DNA of 64,000 nt, taken from NCBI RefSeq assembly GCF_001466305.1, contig NZ_JWID01000005.1, positions 1 to 64,000 of the forward strand. Reading direction: 5' to 3'. Below are positions 60,689 to 64,000 of the stretch, one piece after another. Below the pieces are notes generated by a model. That model had not been told where the DNA came from, ran no database searches, and was given only the letters and a program-made list of their open reading frames with translations. A program made the translations under genes and the position numbers. How positions within the stretch are numbered: the first letter of the stretch is position 1; every line of letters starts with the position of its first letter. This DNA is from Defluviitalea phaphyphila. Its GTDB lineage: Bacteria > Bacillota > Clostridia > Lachnospirales > Defluviitaleaceae.

Positions 60689-63133
60689 TTGAAGAAAGTA
60701 TCTTGGGTTATAGTATTTCTATTATTTAATATTATTCCTAAAATTACCTGGGGAATAGAAAAAGATATTGATAATTTAAATATCAATAGCTATAAAACAA
60801 TAACAGTTGTAAAAAGTATTTCTGAAAATAATAATTTAGAAAGGCGGATATATAGTTTAAGTAACAATGCTGCAAAAGTAACAGATATATATACAAAAGG
60901 TAGTTGGAGCTTTAATATACAAGGAAATAATTTTACTGACGATATAAAAGAAGTTCATTTAATAAGGATATATGATAATGAAACCATAACAATTAGTAAA
61001 GAAGATATAGATGTTATAAGTGAAGATGAGATAAAGGTAAATATTGTAGATGAAAATGCTGATAAATTTTCTAAAGAAGAATATACAGGTAGTTATAATA
61101 TAGAAATAGAATATGAAGATGGAACGATTATAGATGTGGAAAATGATTATGAAGAACAAGAAATAACTTTAACAGGAGAAAATTTTAGGGACGATATAAA
61201 ACAAATAACTATAAGAAATATATATGATGGTTGGGAAATTATTTTATTAGATGACGATATTGATTATATAAATAGTTCTACTTTAAATTTAAGTTTAAGT
61301 TCTAGTGATGTTGAAAAACTTGCTGGAATAGATGTCTCAGATATAGAAATAACAATAGAATATGAATCAGAATATATATTTGATGATGATTTAGAATATT
61401 GTAAGATAACTTTAATAGGAGAAAATTTTGATAGAGGAGTTCAAAAAATAATTTTAAGACCCACAAGTGGAAGAGCAATATCTCTTCCTGCAGATGAACA
61501 AGATATTATTATAGATGAAGATGATATATCCATAATAAATGATAACAAACTAAATATTTATATAGAAGAAGATAATTTAGACCTTCTTAAGGAATATAAT
61601 CATTCAGGAGATTATAAATTTATAGTAATTTATTCAGGGGATACTTCTAATACAGAGTACACTTTGTCACTTGATTTAGAGGTTTTATATAATTATGGAT
61701 TAAAAACTAGTGAAACAGTTATTCTTAAAGATGATTTTGAAATTAATGGTAAAGATTATATAGAAAATCCTTTGAATTTTACATTACTATCTAAATCAAC
61801 TCCAAAAGTTATAGATATGTATCCTAAATCAATATCAGGATATCCTTGGTTTAATGAAAAAGATTTACAACATGATATTTTAGAAGATAGAAGCTTTTTA
61901 AAAGTAACTTTTGAAGATATTGATGGGAAATTAGAATTTAATTCTCCTTTAGGAATAAGTTATCTCTTAAATAGTAGCATAATACCTGTTGGAGGGAATA
62001 CAAACTATTTAGATACAGATTTTTTAAATATGTGTGAAGAAAATGAAAGTTATATAACTAAATATATATTTATAAAAAATTCTTCAGATGAAGAAGCATA
62101 CTTATATATTCCTGTAAAAGAACTATCTTATCAAACAGATTATGTAGTTAATATTTCAGCAAAAGTTTTAAGAAATGATGCTAGTGAAAATGGGATAATA
62201 GATGAAAGTAAAAGATATAGTCCTGCTATTACATGGGAATTTACTACCATGGCTAATCCAGATGTAAAAGAAGATGAAATAAATATTAAGTCAGTTACAG
62301 AAGACTATGACTACTATACACCTATAAAAATTTTTGGAGACTTTTTTTATGAAGATGATATAGAAGTATTTTTTAATGATGAAGAAGCATATGATGTGGA
62401 AGTTAAACAAAGTAGTAGTGGTGATTATTATTTAGAGGTTTATCTTCCTAGAAGAAGGAGATTAGAGCCTGGGCTTTATAATATAATAATTAAAAACGAT
62501 GATGATCATATAACAACTATTTATGAAGGCTTTAGTGTTTTACCTAAGGGAGATAATATTCCAACAGAAGAATATAAAGTAAAAAATGAAGATATAAAAG
62601 GAGAAGTAAGAGCAGATATTAAAGTAAGTCATGATACTTTATACTTAAAATCTAGATATAGGGATAACTACAGAGTAGAATTAGATTTAGATGAATTAAT
62701 GGGAGAAGATACATTTACTAGAACTATAAATTATACAGGGGAAAAGGGAGATTATATAAGAGAATTAATTACAAAATCAATTCATGGGAATGTAAATATT
62801 TATAATCTTACATTAAGTAGTTTAAATAACAATGATGAGATAAATCTTTATATAGGTAGAGTAAGACCGGATGAAGTACAAACTGCTAAAAGTAAATTAA
62901 GTGGGAAAAATATTAAGTCAGATTTTATAGAAGTAAAAGGAGAAAATTGTACTTGGGAGAATATATACATATCTATTCCTTATAAAAATAGCAGTGGAGA
63001 GAATCTATCCATATATAGATATGATTATATAAGAAGAATATGGCATAAAGAAGAAAGTTATATTGATAAAGTAAATAAAACGGTAAGTGCTGTAGTAAAA
63101 AATGAAGGGATATTTGTAGTAATAGAAAATTAG
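60689..63133 (+). CDS. Large secreted protein with repeated IPT/TIG-like beta domains
   Basis: An 814-residue exported protein; signal peptide at about 1-21 (VSWVIVFLLFNIIPKITWG). Three tandem units of about 82 residues each begin with a GxNF motif (GNNFTDDIK at 79, GENFRDDIK at 163, GENFDRGVQ at 244), and a fourth unit with GDFFYEDDIEVFF begins at 550. The pattern recalls IPT/TIG Ig-like folds. The composition is very acidic and there is no membrane or LPXTG-type anchor at the C-terminus. Start is TTG behind GAGGGGG. It is followed 17 bases later by another secreted repeat protein, so a surface structure or secreted complex is likely. Confidence 0.75.
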   Translation: MKKVSWVIVFLLFNIIPKITWGIEKDIDNLNINSYKTITVVKSISENNNLERRIYSLSNNAAKVTDIYTKGSWSFNIQGNNFTDDIKEVHLIRIYDNETITISKEDIDVISEDEIKVNIVDENADKFSKEEYTGSYNIEIEYEDGTIIDVENDYEEQEITLTGENFRDDIKQITIRNIYDGWEIILLDDDIDYINSSTLNLSLSSSDVEKLAGIDVSDIEITIEYESEYIFDDDLEYCKITLIGENFDRGVQKIILRPTSGRAISLPADEQDIIIDEDDISIINDNKLNIYIEEDNLDLLKEYNHSGDYKFIVIYSGDTSNTEYTLSLDLEVLYNYGLKTSETVILKDDFEINGKDYIENPLNFTLLSKSTPKVIDMYPKSISGYPWFNEKDLQHDILEDRSFLKVTFEDIDGKLEFNSPLGISYLLNSSIIPVGGNTNYLDTDFLNMCEENESYITKYIFIKNSSDEEAYLYIPVKELSYQTDYVVNISAKVLRNDASENGIIDESKRYSPAITWEFTTMANPDVKEDEINIKSVTEDYDYYTPIKIFGDFFYEDDIEVFFNDEEAYDVEVKQSSSGDYYLEVYLPRRRRLEPGLYNIIIKNDDDHITTIYEGFSVLPKGDNIPTEEYKVKNEDIKGEVRADIKVSHDTLYLKSRYRDNYRVELDLDELMGEDTFTRTINYTGEKGDYIRELITKSIHGNVNIYNLTLSSLNNNDEINLYIGRVRPDEVQTAKSKLSGKNIKSDFIEVKGENCTWENIYISIPYKNSSGENLSIYRYDYIRRIWHKEESYIDKVNKTVSAVVKNEGIFVVIEN

Positions 63134-63150
63134 AGAAGGGAGATGATAGA

Positions 63151-64000
63151 GTGTTTAAAAAAGGGAAAATAATATCATGGGTAATGATTTTAACTATGCT
63201 AATAACACTTTTACCTAATAATGTTTATGCATTTGATGCAGATAATTATAGAGTAAATAGTATTACTATTGGAAAAACCTATGATAGAAATCGTATTCTT
63301 AATAATATGTATGTAACCATAACTGGTAAAAATCTACAAAATGCCAATGTTGGGATTATAACTTATGCAGGAGGATATGTAAGTTTAGGAATACCAGAAA
63401 TTAATTCTGATGGAATATTACAATTTGAATTAACAGAAGATCAATTAGGAGAATATTTATCCATAGAAGGAGTTATTATTCCTATTAATGAAGGAGATAT
63501 GCCAACTTTAACAGAAATAACTAGGAGAGTTAAAATAGGGGAAGATGATTTAATTATTAAAGGGACAAGGTTGACAAAAGTTAATGACCCTAATTTAAAT
63601 ATAGAAGCGAAATATGGTAAAGGAAATTCTTATATTACCTTAGATCCTAGTATATTTAATAATGATACAGAAGTGACTATAGAAAAGCCAACAGGAGAAT
63701 TAGGACTTCAAGAATTTGTTTTTACTAGCCAATTTACAAATACGGGAATCGATTTTAATGATAATAATAAAGATCAATCAGTAGATGTACAGATTAACTA
63801 TACTTATGTAGACCAATTTAGATTTATAAAAACTTTAGATATTGAAGGTACATTAGAAATGTTTCCTAATAGAGGAGAAGCAGGAGATACAGTATATTTT
63901 ACAGCGGATAAATTAGATGAATACGATGTATTCTTTTTAAAAACATTAGATGGGACAGATCCATATAGTAATGAAAATAAAGCTTTAAATTCTACTTATA
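63151..64000 (+). CDS. Secreted IPT/TIG-like repeat protein (incomplete at window edge)
   Basis: A frame open from GTG 63151 to the end of the window, at least 283 residues. The signal peptide (WVMILTMLITLLPNNVYA) is followed by beta-rich repeats (MYVTITGKNLQNANVG, LIIKGTRLTKVNDPNL, ending units near 100-residue spacing) with a TIG-like pattern. GAAGGGAGAT precedes the start. It follows the 814-residue protein by 17 bases, so both are in one operon and may act together. The C-terminus and any anchor are beyond the window. Confidence 0.8.
   Translation, partial: MFKKGKIISWVMILTMLITLLPNNVYAFDADNYRVNSITIGKTYDRNRILNNMYVTITGKNLQNANVGIITYAGGYVSLGIPEINSDGILQFELTEDQLGEYLSIEGVIIPINEGDMPTLTEITRRVKIGEDDLIIKGTRLTKVNDPNLNIEAKYGKGNSYITLDPSIFNNDTEVTIEKPTGELGLQEFVFTSQFTNTGIDFNDNNKDQSVDVQINYTYVDQFRFIKTLDIEGTLEMFPNRGEAGDTVYFTADKLDEYDVFFLKTLDGTDPYSNENKALNSTY

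Noticed and set aside
1-64000. CRISPR arrays, insertion sequences, prophage or toxin-antitoxin genes
   Set aside because: No regular repeats with spacers, transposase, integrase or phage structural genes were seen on either strand.

Overview
The window is AT-rich chromosomal DNA from an endospore-forming member of the Clostridia. Three things point there. Sporulation and germination genes are dense: spmAB, ytvI, a CotS-like gene, yabG, sipL, a gerA-type operon, spoIIR, two sleB copies and ypeB. The yabG-veg-sipL-ispE and tatD-yabE-ksgA blocks are kept. SipL, a proline T-box and a XylFII-LytS-YesN-type sugar sensor are all clostridial or Firmicutes traits. Genes lie close together, mostly on the + strand, separated by clear intrinsic terminators, many of them bidirectional. 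I see no prophage, insertion sequence or CRISPR array. The genus cannot be named from the sequence.

Layout. 1-7.4 kb: spmAB behind a tandem Spo0A-box-like repeat, pckA on the - strand, then metG-tatD and yabE. 7.4-13.3 kb: ksgA (the RNase M5 gene often found beside it is absent), two uncharacterised genes, a small basic protein, a CPBP protease, thioredoxin and an AI-2E-family permease. 13.4-13.6 kb: tRNA-Lys(CTT) and tRNA-Leu(AAG) in one transcript. 14-18.4 kb: ytvI, the two subunits of a class I fumarase, a phenylacetate-CoA-type ligase and an ACT-domain protein. 18.6-29.7 kb: a sugar-sensing and uptake island made of a membrane-anchored binding protein, a LytS/YesM-type kinase, a YesN-type regulator, a second anchored binding protein resembling XylF, a ChvE/MmsA/MmsB-type transporter and a chemoreceptor-like protein. 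29.7-33.4 kb: T-box-controlled proS, a stress-type protein and cca. 33.4-37.3 kb: a Gld-like ABC export operon on the - strand. 37.5-43 kb: CotS-like pseudokinase, PEGA protein, phosphosugar mutase and antiporter. 43-47.6 kb: yabG, veg, sipL, ispE and a GntR regulator. 47.7-57.1 kb: a frameshifted small membrane-protein gene, the gerA-type operon, spoIIR, an ECF-type sigma factor with its putative anti-sigma, sleB twice, and ypeB. 57.2-64 kb: ddl, murI, a DUF1934 gene, galU and two secreted repeat proteins, the last cut by the window edge.

How the parts work together. Much of the window serves the spore cycle. Promoter-like sequences match the expected compartment sigma factors: sigma-F before spoIIR, sigma-E before sipL, and weaker sigma-K and sigma-G candidates before yabG and sleB. 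GerA receptor, SleB lysins and YpeB together form a germination set. The sugar island looks like a self-contained sense-regulate-import unit. Both tRNAs lack an encoded CCA, which fits the cca gene in the same window.

The most noteworthy points are the two-binding-protein sugar-sensing island, the A11 tract that breaks the small gene before the gerA-type operon, the sigma-F-like promoter of spoIIR, the sleB tandem duplication, the CotS-like protein that has lost both kinase aspartates, and tRNA-Leu with an A34 anticodon.
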